The notes under the pieces: generated by a model | What the model was told of the DNA's origin: nothing | Databases searched by the model: none | What the model saw: only the letters and a program-made list of their open reading frames with translations | NCBI GenBank assembly: GCA_003427395.1 | Contig: BFEA01000011.1 | Location: forward strand, 6,047,972-6,073,972 | Length of the DNA stretch: 26,001 nucleotides | Source: Chara braunii | Taxonomy: Eukaryota; Streptophyta; Charophyceae; Charales; Characeae | Direction of reading: 5' to 3' | In this document: positions 7,316 to 16,929 of the stretch, piece after piece | How the letters are laid out: every line of letters begins with the position of its first letter | How positions within the stretch are numbered: the first letter of the stretch is position 1 | Translations under genes and position numbers: made by a program

Positions 7316-9167
7316 ATGACGGTGGCATCCGGAGTCAGTCTGGATCAGAGTGTTCTAGCAATGCTCTCCCCAGAGTTGGTGGCAACTCTGGCACCATTTG
7401 TACACAGCCCAAGTACTATTATGGAATTGCTACGCTCTCAAACTCCACAACAACCTCCACTTAATGAGCCTTTGGAGTACGAGATTGAAGAAACAATCCC
7501 TGCAGACATTCGACTGCTTCCGGGGCCTATAGTGTGCCGAGACGATTATACGGTGACGGATGATGCCACATGGGGTCATCACATTATATGGCACCCCCAA
7601 CACTTCCAACCTGGATTGGCGAGAGGGAGGTGGGTTATGGCTATAAAAAAAGAAGGGGAGTGGCAATTTTGCCTCCACAGACGTATGTCAGGATCGAACT
7701 TTATGAAACATGCCGAAAATCAGATTGCCAAGCGACTCCATCGTCTTAATCCGGAGGTTTCTCAATCAAGACTAGATGAAAGAACAGAAGAAATTTTCCA
7801 AGCGTTCAAAACATCGCAGTGACTTGAGTATCTGGAAGAGTTCTATGATAGACAAACCAGCCCGACTTATGGATATTATTGGCATGTCAGAGAAGATCTT
7901 GGGGAGAGGAAAAAATCAAGCGGCGGTGGTGACCATGGCAAGGGATCCGGATCGAGCGGAGGTGCGCATGGCAAAGGATTGCAATCGGGGAGCGGTACAA
8001 GTGACAAGGGTACGGAACCGAATGACGGTGCAAGCGGCAAGGATGCAAGTCCTGGGGAACGACAACAAACCGACAAGTCTAAGGGGCGTCAAGCAACAGA
8101 AGGCAAGGGATCAACACCAAGCGAGGGTGGGCATGGCAAACCTGCAGGACCAAACGGCGGTGGGTCAACTGTCGAAGGGTCTCAGGGGCTTCAAGAGACA
8201 GAGCGCAAGGGATCAGGATCGAGTGGTGGTTCAACTGTCGAAGGGTCCCATGGTCGAGTCGAACACGACAGTGGTCTCGCATTGGAGCGTTCCCGGCTTG
8301 ACCGAGCGAAGAGTCACACGGTCGAGTCGAACCCGACAGTGGGATCAGAAACGATCGCCGGTGCGACTGGCAAGGCTTCGGGACCTCGATCGAAAACGAT
8401 GGCCGGTGCAACTGGCAAGCCTTCGGGACTACGGGGGGGCAGTACAACTATCGGCGGTGCTTCACCTGTCAAAGAGTCACGCGGTCGTATCGAACACGAC
8501 ACTCGTCCAGCAATCACTGTCGAGTCGAACCCGACAGTGGGAACGGGATCAATCGCCGGTACAAGTGGCAAGGCTTCGAGACCAATCGACATTGTTTCAC
8601 CTGTCGAAGGGTCACACGGTCGAGTCGAACACCACAGGGGTCCACTATTAGAGCGCTCCCAGCTGGACCGAGCGGAGAAACTCGTGGTTGAGTCCAACCC
8701 GACACAGCAACGGGGATCGATTGCCGGTGTGAGTGCCAAAACTTCGGGACGAAAAGGCGGTGTGAGTTGCAAGGGCGTGAGTACAGTTGACCAAGTTTGG
8801 GCGACTACAATACTAGTGGGCAACAGTGTCGCGATGAAAGTGAATATTACTGGTACACTCACGAAATTGCAGATGCCGTCGTCGACGATGAAGGCCGAAG
8901 TAAGCGGCACTTTCCAAGACACTTTTGAGGGCGTAAAGGAGGAAGAAACTCTCCATGTACAGGGCATCGAAGAGGATGAAGGACATATAGTCCTTAGTAC
9001 ACCGGAGCAAGTTGTACTTGTACAACCTCAACAAACGCTTGAACAACCTCAAACACCACAGTCTGCTAACCTCATGATAGCGATCGAGGAATCTCCTATT
9101 GCGCCATTGCATATGGAAGGTGTGACAGAAGGTCGTGTTGAAGAAAAAATGAGAGTTAGCCATCGAG
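7316..9167 (+). CDS. Orphan protein: globular N-terminus plus Gly/Ser/Thr repeat region, interrupted by one in-frame TGA; 5' exon of the Ulp1 gene
   Basis: From ATG 7316 a frame runs 168 codons to TGA 7820-7822 and then stays open in the same frame to the splice donor at 9168. Protein-like text flanks the TGA directly (I-F-Q-A-F-K-T-S-Q before, L-E-Y-L-E-E-F-Y-D-R after), so the stop interrupts what looks like one protein. Residues 1-165 look globular with Trp/His/Arg-rich strands; no family recognised. After residue about 205 comes low-complexity Gly/Ser/Lys/Thr, then at 8236-8765 three long repeats with VEH and VESN words. From about 8770 to 9167 the sequence is again mixed and includes Gln/Pro-rich and acidic parts. 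A 291-codon frame at 7776-8651 overlaps it but is a by-product of the low-complexity repeats. Confidence 0.55.
8236..8765 (+). repeat. Intragenic repeats carrying the GTCGAGTCGAACMCGACAGTG word in two frames
   Basis: Three long units (starting about 8236, 8466 and 8599) each contain a tgtcgaagggtcacacgg-like lead, the palindrome-related word gtcgagtcgaacacgac, a second copy of type gtcgagtcgaacccgac, and a gatcgccggt...ggcaaggcttcggga tail. Within a unit the first word is translated as G-R-V-E-H-D and the second as T-V-E-S-N-P-T, so one DNA word is read in two frames of the same protein. The copy at about 8516-8540 has perfect 8-bp arms CACTGTCG/CGACAGTG around a 9-bp loop. Confidence 0.85.
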
Positions 9168-9442
9168 GTGAGCACTTTCTTATCTTAGGAGCAATATCTA
9201 ATACTATATGCGGATTAGTGGGTACATCTCATGCACTCATCTCCCATTGTGTCGATCCCTCAGATGTATTGTTTATTTACCTAGCTTTGGAACTGTACGT
9301 TTTCTGAAGAGAAATACTGCAATTGTTTTGTATGAAGACTTAGTGCAATTGCCATATATTTTGTATTGGTATTCATGAGTCAGATTCAACAATGGAAAGT
9401 CGGACTTGTAACTCATTATGTTTTATTTTGTCAATTATGCAG
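9168..9442 (+). other. Spliceosomal intron (275 bp)
   Basis: The 5' side reads CGAG|GTGAGC and the 3' side reads a T-rich tract ending ATGCAG|GGCGAG. Splicing joins one leftover base of the upstream frame to two of the downstream exon and keeps both frames open: phase 1 on both sides. The coding-like texture drops sharply inside the intron, which is AT-rich. The upstream frame, if unspliced, would continue only to 9307 with hydrophobic, unconvincing sequence. Confidence 0.75.
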
Positions 9443-9735
9443 GGCGAGGAAAAGAACTATGGAAAACGACACATGTACATTCGCAAAGGAAGAGAGAGAA
9501 AAATATCATTCGTCGTGGTTTGCAAGCTTTGTCAACTTTGCCGTTATTGTCAAAAAATGAGAGAAGAAGTCGTACACCCATGACATTTTCATCTGTGAGG
9601 CCAGATGCCTTAAGGATGTTTAAAATTGTTGGAATAAGCCTCACAGAAGGGAATAAATTGCATTGCGCGGGTTGCAGTTTATCTGTTATGGATAGCAGCA
9701 CTGATGACGAAACAGATAGACAACCAACAACATGA
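9443..9735 (+). CDS. Exon following the 9168-9442 intron; unknown domain
   Basis: This exon reads G-R-G-K-E-L-W then a basic segment (SQRKREKNIIRRG), a globular stretch and a Cys pair (H-C-A-G-C) near 9662-9676, ending at TGA 9733-9735. If the Ulp1 exon starting at 9819 belongs to the same mRNA, the most suitable donor I see is GTTATG at 9685, which leaves phase 0 and matches the phase-0 acceptor at 9817-9818. That would drop the last 16 codons. Otherwise the protein ends at 9735 and the protease is a separate gene beginning at ATG 9822. Confidence 0.5.
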
Positions 9736-9818
9736 GATCATATCTATGTAGTCTATCACTTGTTTTTGTGTGAAGTTTTAGTCGCTCTATTGTTGTTTAT
9801 ATGTATGTTTGTATGCAG

Positions 9819-10583
9819 TACATGAACCTTCGTTCCAGATTCCTTGAAATGGTTACCGACAGCACTGAAGAGAATGAAGAATACGGCATTGTCGATTACA
9901 AGGGGAGGTGGAAGGTGGAAAAGAAAGACGTCATGCTCGCCGTCAACGATGGGGAATGGTTAAATGATGAAGTCGTCAATTTCTATCTGCTAGCCGTTCA
10001 GATCACCAATGACTACATCAAGAAGGTGGATTCTACATGTGCAGAAGTGGCAAAAGATGAAAGTTTTTGTAGCATTCCATCTGTGCATATTCTAAATTCT
10101 TTTTTCTTTCCCAGATTGTCAAAAACTCAGTCCGCTGAAATCGCATACTCTGAAGGGACGAGATGGGTGAAGGATATAATTTTTTTTAATTTTGATTTGG
10201 TAATTATCCCTCTCCATTTCGGAAATCATTGGGCCTTAGCTTATGTCAGTATAGATCGCTCTGAGTGTAAATTCCGCCTCGTAGACTCTCTCCATCGTGT
10301 TGACTACGGTCCAACCCTCGAACTTTTGACAGGTTTTTTCAGAGCGGAGTTTCAGCGACAAAATCTTTGGGAAAAATATCATGTGCAGGAGCCTACATCC
10401 TACTTTGATACATCGGTAGATGAGATTCCCGCTCAAGAGGATTCTTCTAGTTGTGGTGTTTTTATGTTAGGTTTTGCATCTTTGTTTTCAAAAGGTCACA
10501 TCCCTCCGTTCGGTTTCTCACAAGATAGTATTCGTGATATGAGACTTAGAATAGCATTTGATATTTTGTCCATCATAAGATAG
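9819..10583 (+). CDS. Ulp1-type (peptidase C48) cysteine protease
   Basis: A frame of about 254 codons from the acceptor TATGCAG|TAC (or ATG 9822) to TAG 10581-10583. It shows the full Ulp1/SENP catalytic arrangement: His-Trp in HFGNHWALAYV (His codon 10227-10229), Asp in F-R-L-V-D-S (10284-10286), Gln of Q-E-D-S-S-S-C (10434-10436) and Cys in SSCGVFML (10452-10454). An upstream L-N-D-E-V-V-N-F-Y-L motif is typical of the family's N-terminal strand/helix. Ulp1 proteases cleave SUMO or related ubiquitin-like proteins. Many plant DNA transposons (some Mutator-like elements among them) carry captured Ulp1 domains, so in this setting a mobile-element protein is at least as likely as a host deSUMOylase. 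No inactivating lesion is visible in this exon. Confidence 0.88.
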   Translation, partial: YMNLRSRFLEMVTDSTEENEEYGIVDYKGRWKVEKKDVMLAVNDGEWLNDEVVNFYLLAVQITNDYIKKVDSTCAEVAKDESFCSIPSVHILNSFFFPRLSKTQSAEIAYSEGTRWVKDIIFFNFDLVIIPLHFGNHWALAYVSIDRSECKFRLVDSLHRVDYGPTLELLTGFFRAEFQRQNLWEKYHVQEPTSYFDTSVDEIPAQEDSSSCGVFMLGFASLFSKGHIPPFGFSQDSIRDMRLRIAFDILSIIR

Positions 10584-10695
10584 GAAAGTCAATGAGAATT
10601 CAGGTTCTAGGTTTGGAAAAATGAGGTTGACATGTTTACTTAGTGTGAACATTCCGGTTGAAAATGTGTATTGTAGACAATTTTGAAAATATGTT

Positions 10696-10885
10696 GACAA
10701 TGTATAATGTCATTTTCTAGTCTAAGACTTCTCATCAGTTTTTCATGAGGTTGGCGTGTTTTACTGAGTGACATGTTTACAGAGTGGATTGCCAACAATG
10801 TATAATGACATTTCCTAGACTTCTCATCAGTTTTTGATGAGGTTGGCGTGTTTTACTGAGTGACATGTCAATATGTTTGCGGCTT
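10696..10885. repeat. 92-bp tandem repeat downstream of the protease
   Basis: The segment containing acttctcatcagttttt, atgaggttggcgtgtttta and ctgagtgacatg occurs at 10727 and again at 10819 (92-bp offset), each preceded by caatgtataatg-cattt. A more diverged relative (aatgaggttgacatgtttac and gtgaacattc) begins near 10619, immediately 3' of the protease stop. Together they make a small decayed array in the 3' flank. Confidence 0.85.
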
Positions 10886-11011
10886 GTGTATGTGTGAACA
10901 TTCGAGGTGAAAATTTGTGTTTAATTTCCTTCAACAACTTTCATGAATAACCATTGTTTTCTCGTTGTTTGCTTATTTTTCCCTCAGTTCTTTGTGTCAT
11001 TTTACAATTAA

Positions 11012-11017
11012 AATAAA
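11012..11017 (+). promoter_or_regulatory. Possible polyadenylation signal AATAAA
   Basis: An AATAAA hexamer lies about 430 bp downstream of the protease stop in AT-rich sequence. Chance occurrence is likely in such DNA, and no other polyadenylation element was resolved. Confidence 0.2.
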
Positions 11018-11105
11018 ATGTGAACATGAAAACAATTTCACTTTTAACGAAAACACCGTTGAAAGGGATGTCGCCTGTACTACCAATGAAAGGGACACGA
11101 TGGGT

Positions 11106-11402
11106 CTAACCACTCTTCGTTCTAAAAACAAGTGTCTCAATCACTCGTTCCGTCTTTGGCCCATAGAACTTGCGAGTCCAAAGACTGTCAGGGATAAAGT
11201 CATACCTAGTCTCCAACATATTGAAGTGTTCGGAGGAATGATAACAGCGAGACGCCTCGGTACTATCCGACATATGGAAGGTACGGAAAGAGTGGAGGAC
11301 ATGGATCGTCTGATCGAATAAGCGCGACGTCTTGTTATCTCCGAGGGTGACATAAATATGAGAGCAAGACCCGGAGCTAGCTAGGCGAGCTTCCTCGACC
11401 AT
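11106..11402 (-). pseudogene. Possible retroelement (gag-pol protease-region) fragment
   Basis: On the minus strand a 98-codon frame has mixed, protein-like sequence (CSHIYVTLGDNKTSRLFDQT, then FHMSDSTEAS and YDFIPDSLW). The layout faintly recalls the region of Ty3/gypsy polyproteins around the aspartic protease and its linker, but no D-S/T-G motif is visible, so the assignment is weak. It has no start or end context and no flanking LTR was found. It is not in an order compatible with being the same copy as the integrase at 14.4-15.0 kb. Confidence 0.3.
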
Positions 11403-11584
11403 ATGAGGGTGAACAAAATTTCTTTGTGAGTCGAAGTCTCATAAGGCGTGGTACACCCTCGTAGATATCCCAAGGCGAATATGAATAATAGAGAGTGTGC
11501 GATCAAGGTAAGAAAGCAAAGCGAGAAGATGAAGCAAGACATATATATGCCACGTACGTCATTCCTGATGGGCCTGAAAAATGC

Positions 11585-12429
11585 TCATACCCAAGAGAGA
11601 TGACACAACATCATCGCAAGTCGCCAGCTGAGCATTGCAATGAGTTGTGCGAATAGCGCGACACGTCGGAAGTCTCGGGGGAAAAGGATTGCACGTGACG
11701 GTCTGTTGTGGGGCAGACGGTATCTCGACATACAGTGGGGTAAGGGAAGTTGCGTATATCGTGTGTTGAGGATCCTCTTATACGGTAGCTTAAGAAACAT
11801 ACCTTGCCTCAGTGGTCCAGAGGTCGGCGACAAACGAGGCATGAACGGTACAACGCACCGTGGATAGTTGGATGGTGCAGGCCGGGACACGGCAGGGGGG
11901 GACTGCATCCACACTGACGAGAAATTCGACATAGTACCGGTCGAGGGCGACATGGTATTGGCACCGCGAGGAGGTGCATCCGTCCTGGTGGCAATGAATA
12001 CAACCACGACGTGCCTCAATGGTGGCACATTCTCATCACGTGTCTGGGCTCCACGAGGCGGGGTAAGACCATGCGGGAGGTTCACCTGAAGAACAATGAA
12101 AGTGCAAGCACCGGGCTATAGGGACCTGATGTGAGCACGACCCATGCATTGGCTGACATGACCATCTGCAAGCAATCGGTCATCGGGATAGTCTCACCGT
12201 CCAAGTGGTACTGGATGAAATCCTGGAGCTCGAGGTCCTCGAGGGAGTCCCCAAGGGTCCGGTCCAGCTCAGCCGAAGCGTCGTTGCTATACTCACGTGC
12301 ACTGCAGCGCCGAGAGAATGGTGCTTCGGGCTGAGCCGGGCGACGAAAACGTTCAGCGAAAAAAACTGCCTTGAGTGGTACCGCAAGACTGAGTGGTGGT
12401 GACGGACTGCGAGGAGAACGGGGCGCCAA
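11585..12429 (-). pseudogene. Possible minus-strand coding remnant (two exon-like blocks)
   Basis: On the minus strand 12429-12082 reads a protein-like segment (S-N-D-A-S-A-E-L-D-R-T-L-G-D, LEDLELQDFIQYHLDG, then an M-T-D-C-L-Q-M-V-M run). It is followed by a pyrimidine tract ending TTCTTCAG|GTGAAC at about 12087-12095, which resembles a splice acceptor. It opens into a Pro/Arg/Ser-rich frame to 11585 that becomes unconvincing toward its end. I recognise no family, and a suitable donor was not identified. Could be a captured or retroelement-derived gene fragment. Confidence 0.25.
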
Positions 12430-13983
12430 AGAAACGACTCCACATCCTTCAGTACTAACGAGTAACCTCGTAAGCCAGCTCCGCCGAAAAGAAGATCCGC
12501 CTCCATAACTCTATGAGGCAGTCCTCTAGTAGACTCATAAGAAACCGTTTGGTGAGAGAGACCTCGATCAGGAACTTTTCATCACAGACAAGGCCGATGT
12601 CCTGATCTCCATCCGATGTACGCGATTTTGTTTTTCATTTTTTTGCAACCCTTGGATGTATTTTGACGATACTTTGCGTTGAGGTTGAAAACGCAGGCCT
12701 CCTACCGTCCTCATGAAGCTGGCCTATCAATGATCCTAAATTGCGGGACATCGTCGGAACACAAAAATGCTAAAAATATTGGGTATTTTTACTATTTTAC
12801 TATTTTTCGAGGACGATTAATTTCATTATTCAAAACAATATAAGTTTTGACTAAATGGTTGTTATAAGAGTATCTCAAAGTAACTGTTCAGTAGTCTCTC
12901 CTAAGATATACCCACCATTGTGATAATTAAAACGCCGTGTCTAAGTTGTGGGTAAAATAGTTGCCCAAGGAAGTAACCAATCCCTCTTTGTCCCTCTACA
13001 GTCGGAGGGAGGTATTGCATACGGAAGATGAGAAGTGAAAAAAAAAAAAAGAGGAAGAAGAGGTATCTCTCCTCCAGTTGTCTCTTTGATAATCATGTCA
13101 ATAGATGCCAGCGAACGATGGTATCTTGAGCTGATGCACGCTGCAGCTGAAGGCCGAACCAAGGCTGGTGTGAAGATGGAGCTTTGACGCCCAAGTAAGT
13201 CTCTCCTCCCATGCTGCTGCAAACATCTCCCTCCTCTACTCCTGACGACCCTCCTACCTCCTCTAACACTACAACCTCCAGTATTATACCTCTCATATGC
13301 TGCACTGCAGCAACAAGCCACCAGAGTCAACTCTCTAGCTTTGTGTTGCGAAGAGTAAGGCCTGCCCCCATGTATGGCTGGCCCAGCTATATACTGTTGG
13401 GCCTAGTGGTGCTGCCTCCTTGTATGTGTTCAAGATCGTTCGGCCTAATCTCGATCCCACGTCTTGGTGCAAAGGAATGGCCTAAAAATCACTTGCCTAG
13501 GTCCCTACTGAATGTCTAAGCGGCCCGACTGATGCAGCAGGGCAATTCCAAAAAGGACAAGGGTTGGGCCACACAATACAGATAAATGTTTAATCCAGTC
13601 GATGTGCGCATAAAACTCTCTCAGTCGTCACACGACCAAAATATTGACTCCCTAATGTTCGATAGGTCCAAATAGGCGCCGGTGTTTGATGAGATTAAAC
13701 TGAAAGTCTGAAACATTTACTTCCTATGATAGATAAAATCAGACACCGACGACAATCAGCAAACAAATAAATACTGCAAAAAAAAGGCAAAATGAAAAAA
13801 TAGCACTCACGCCTAAACGAAATACATGTCGTGGCTTAAAAAATTAAAAATAGACTGTTGTCGTCAGGACACCCAAAACTAAGAGTTGTGCATTCCTGGG
13901 GCCCTAATAGCCAATGTTGGGCCCCCTGGGGGCCGTGTAGGAGGCCCATGCATGCCATAACCCTCCGTCTTTATGAAGCCGAG
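12430..13983. other. Intergenic stretch, no gene seen
   Basis: The stretch is AT-rich around 12600-12960 and contains a polyA/purine run at 13039-13060. A 102-codon frame at 13211-13519 is Ser/Thr-rich and unconvincing. GC-rich near-palindromic text (ggggccctaatagcc / ttgggccccctgggggcc) lies at about 13895-13940. No terminal repeats or RNA genes were identified. Confidence 0.4.
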
Positions 13984-14330
13984 TTATGGGGTGAGTGGAG
14001 TCGTTGATCCAAAAGCGGTACCTGAATACGGATACAACGGGTAGGCTCTCTGTGATATCGCTAAAGCTTGATGCTTGTTCTCGTACTTGGTGAGGACTTC
14101 TAGGGCCATAGCGTCAAGTTCTCTACGGGTCAGCAAACATTCTGCTCTGCTGCTGTAGTAGGAAAATGTACCAAGTACTTTGTTAACTTTTTCCCATAAT
14201 ATCGGTGCGCGATGACGTGGAAAACCTCCTGAAAACCATCCATGGAAGGAGGGTCCTATGGCTTCCCAAAGGAAGTCGTTTTGCTTTGTTGAAAATGAAA
14301 GGAGCGAGCTTGGAGGTGTGGAAGACGAGA
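13984..14330 (-). pseudogene. Possible continuation of the broken retroelement polyprotein
   Basis: Downstream of the integrase on the minus strand a frame stays open to 13984 (137 codons counting from 14397). It includes RRELDAMALEVLTKYENKHQ, which looks like a charged helix. No chromodomain or other known retroelement C-terminal domain is recognisable. It may be the C-terminal part of the polyprotein or unrelated sequence. Confidence 0.25.
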
Positions 14331-15040
14331 TGAATGAAGCGTCGTGCTCAAACTTGAAGAGAGAAAGAGTAATGGCCATAGGGAACTTGGCCGACACACC
14401 GTGCTCAAACTTGAAGAGAGAAAGAGTAATGGTTAGGTAAAAGGAGGAGTTAGGCCAACTTGATATTTGGAAGCTGCTCTACATGGTCTTTTTTATTCAA
14501 ATGGATAAGAGTGTGAAGTGTAACCTGTGAGGTTTTATTCGCTCTCTCCACGGGTGGAGAGTGGAACTCGGCTTGCAAGATGCTCCATCTGGCTTAAGAG
14601 GGTTATCCAAAAGTTGAATATAAACAGTGCGCCGAGGTCGCACACGATGTCCTTAGGGAAACCCTTAGCACGTATCCAAGCTGCGTGAAAAAACGTCACC
14701 AACTCTTGGGTTTCGGTGTGTCACCGACAAAGAAGAAACAGGGCAAAGAAGAAACAGGGCATGCCTGGTGAGGGGATCCATCACGGCAAGAATATCGTCG
14801 ATGCATGCATAACTCGTGTTTCCGAAATGGTATGGTGATGTTCATACGGATCGAAGTACACCATCGAAGTGAAATTGGCAATACTCACAACTCTCTAAAG
14901 GGGCAGCGATTGTGTGGCTTGCAACGATGGCAAAGTTCGTACAGCTCGCAATAGCGAGTAATGTCCGAGATGAGATCATATCAATAGAACCGTTGGCCAA
15001 GTTGCCAAACCGCGTGGTTAGCACTAGAATGACCCACGGG
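14330..15040 (-). pseudogene. Ty3/gypsy-type integrase, broken copy
   Basis: Read on the minus strand from about 15040 downward there is a complete H-x4-H ... C-x2-C integrase zinc finger: GHSSANHAVW, then L-G-Q-R-F-Y, then YCELYELCHRCK (Cys codons 14930-14932 and 14921-14923; first His codon 15029-15031). It is followed by the core: MNITIPFRKH (Asn where M-D is usual), AAWIRAKGFPKDIVCD (second Asp at 14637-14639) and ERANKTSQVTLHTLI with the E-R-A-N segment, ending with an L-A / L-F-K-F-E-H-G segment near 14345-14450. At least two nonsense codons (including TGA at the conserved Trp after R-F-Y) and several frame changes interrupt it. Retroelement integrase inserts cDNA; this copy cannot do so as read. 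Confidence 0.85.
14344..14435. repeat. 57-bp direct duplication in the integrase remnant
   Basis: The block gtgctcaaacttgaagagag plus aaagagtaatgg occurs at 14344 and again at 14401, a 57-bp offset. On the minus strand it duplicates the segment read as I-T-L-S-L-F-K-F-E-H, the place where integrases have their conserved S-P-F segment. 57 is a multiple of three, so the duplication itself keeps frame. Confidence 0.9.
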
Positions 15041-15383
15041 AGGAGAGTCTTGGTAATAATTTACTAAGTACATACATAGACACCGACTGCTAGGTATACA
15101 AAGAAAAGTGGCTAGACGTCTTATACCTCAAAGAAACCCATCTCACGTCCTTGTCAGAGCATACAGCTCACAATAGCGAGTAATTTCCGAGATAAGATCA
15201 GACCAATAAAACCGTTGGCCAAGTTGCCAAACCGCATGGTTAGCATTAGAATGACCCACGGGAGGAGAATCTTGGTAATAATTTACTAAGTACATACATA
15301 GACACTGATCGCTAGGTATACAAAGAAAAGTGGCTAGACGTCTTATGCCTCAAAGAAACCCATCTCACGTCCTTGTTAGAGCA
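14940..15383. repeat. 222-bp tandem duplication including the integrase zinc-finger histidines
   Basis: Two adjacent 222-bp copies (14940-15161 and 15162-15383) share long near-identical runs such as ttggccaagttgccaaaccg, atgacccacgggaggaga and gtggctagacgtcttat. Both copies encode the minus-strand G-H-S-x-A-N-H segment. The copy joined to the integrase has TGA after R-F-Y, whereas the outer copy keeps TGG (Trp) there. Confidence 0.93.
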
Positions 15384-16900
15384 TGCAAGGGCAGGCAAGC
15401 TCACGTGGCCTTATCAATCTTACCAGCCTGATGCAAAGTTGCCAGGCAAGGGATGTGTGGTCCTCTGGGTCTCTGGCTACCCCTGAGATCTTCGCTCACT
15501 GTCATTGGGTGGGAGGTCGATGAGGAGGAAGGAAGATGGCCAACTGCAGTGGGGAGGTAACCGGCAAACCTCACGGGTCTAACCGGCTATAGAATGACTA
15601 TCAGTTAGTAATACAGCGAAAACAACGAACAAGGAGAAAATTGTTTCCACGATCATAAAACAGGACCCTACGTACCCTGAGCAATACATTCTACAATGAA
15701 AGATGCACAATTTATAGATTGAAGTCGCCCCTCCTCTCACATCCTCCCCGCACACTCACCTCCGAAGATTATGGTACAGGAACGAGGATATATAAATGAG
15801 TTTTTAAAAAATTGTTATGAATTCGAAAGTTGATTTAAGGATATTTTTTTTAGAACAGGTGACCATTGCAAAATTATTTAAAAAAATCTAATAAGCATTC
15901 TACAATCACAATATGATAAAAATAGAAAAGAAGACACTTCAAGACAGTTACGCTTAAATTGTACAAACAATCGGCAAAGCTCACACCGATACCACGTTTA
16001 CAGATGAGTAAGGAAAATAATAAAGCAACGGCTTGACAAATGCACTTGGCTCCCTAAAAGAAAACAGGACAAAAAACTTATTAGTGGCCTTAGGAAACTT
16101 AATCCTAAATTCATAATCCATCCCTTCAATCACACCTCCTTGTGTTCAAGCGTTGAGAATCCATCATTGTAGACTTCCCTAATGCTATGAGGATTATCAC
16201 CCTGCTGCTCGCCGGATCAATAAGCTAGGTTCGCATAAGCCCAACACTCCATCACAATGGTTTACCAACCCTGCTTAACCTGGTGCCAGAACATTGGAAC
16301 TTTCTGACTCTTCACTTAACCACAAGAAATTAGTCAACCACCTGAGACTTCAAAGCGGGGAAAATCGAGGTGCGATGGCGCGGCAGGCTGCGCTAGCACT
16401 ATGGGGTGAGTGCGCAGATGGGCAGCCCACATGCGGCAATGTGGCGCGAATGTGGCGCTCACAAGCAAGCTGTCGCGCGCGCGAGCGAGGTCGCTTCTGC
16501 GCACTACCGAGAGAGCGGCCATGCGAGCTTGGGAGCTGCTGCCACATGAGTGAGGGAGCTTCCGTGTGCGACAGACGGTGCTGCTGCAAGTGTGCCGCGA
16601 GGGGTTATAGCTTGGTGGTCTTCAAACGGTGGGCGGACTGAGGCGTAAGCATTTCATGCTGTAGGTGGTGAAGGGTGGAGATGGTGGTTTACTTCGTTCA
16701 CTTCAGTGCTTAGCGTACGCGTGGGGACCAGAGGCGCTTGATCGTGCCATGTCACAGGCTAACGTGGCAGACGGTCTGGCTCAAGGAAGTTCCACATTCA
16801 AGCTCAATTGCCAGAGGTGCATTCCAGCACGTAGCATAATGCCTTGGGAGTGTTGGTTTTGTCGACGCCGATGGAGTAGGGTGGAGTTAGCCCTTGATTA
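15384..16900. other. Intergenic stretch, no convincing gene
   Basis: No supported gene. A 115-codon frame at 16294-16641 begins with TTG (first ATG 16375), is Cys/Arg/Ala-rich in a GC-rich island and shows no domain. The surrounding 15,700-16,200 is AT-rich. A short GCGCGCGC-type run lies near 16470-16485. Confidence 0.4.
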
Positions 16901-16929
16901 ACCAAAGTGCAGGGGTTATCATACGATTG

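Noticed and set aside
7776-8651. 291-codon frame overlapping the third protein
   Set aside because: It is offset from the frame that continues through the splice site to the next exon and arises from low-complexity repeats.
16277-16295. tggtgccagaacatt as a retroelement primer binding site
   Set aside because: Resembles primer binding sites only loosely, and no LTR end or coding region follows it.
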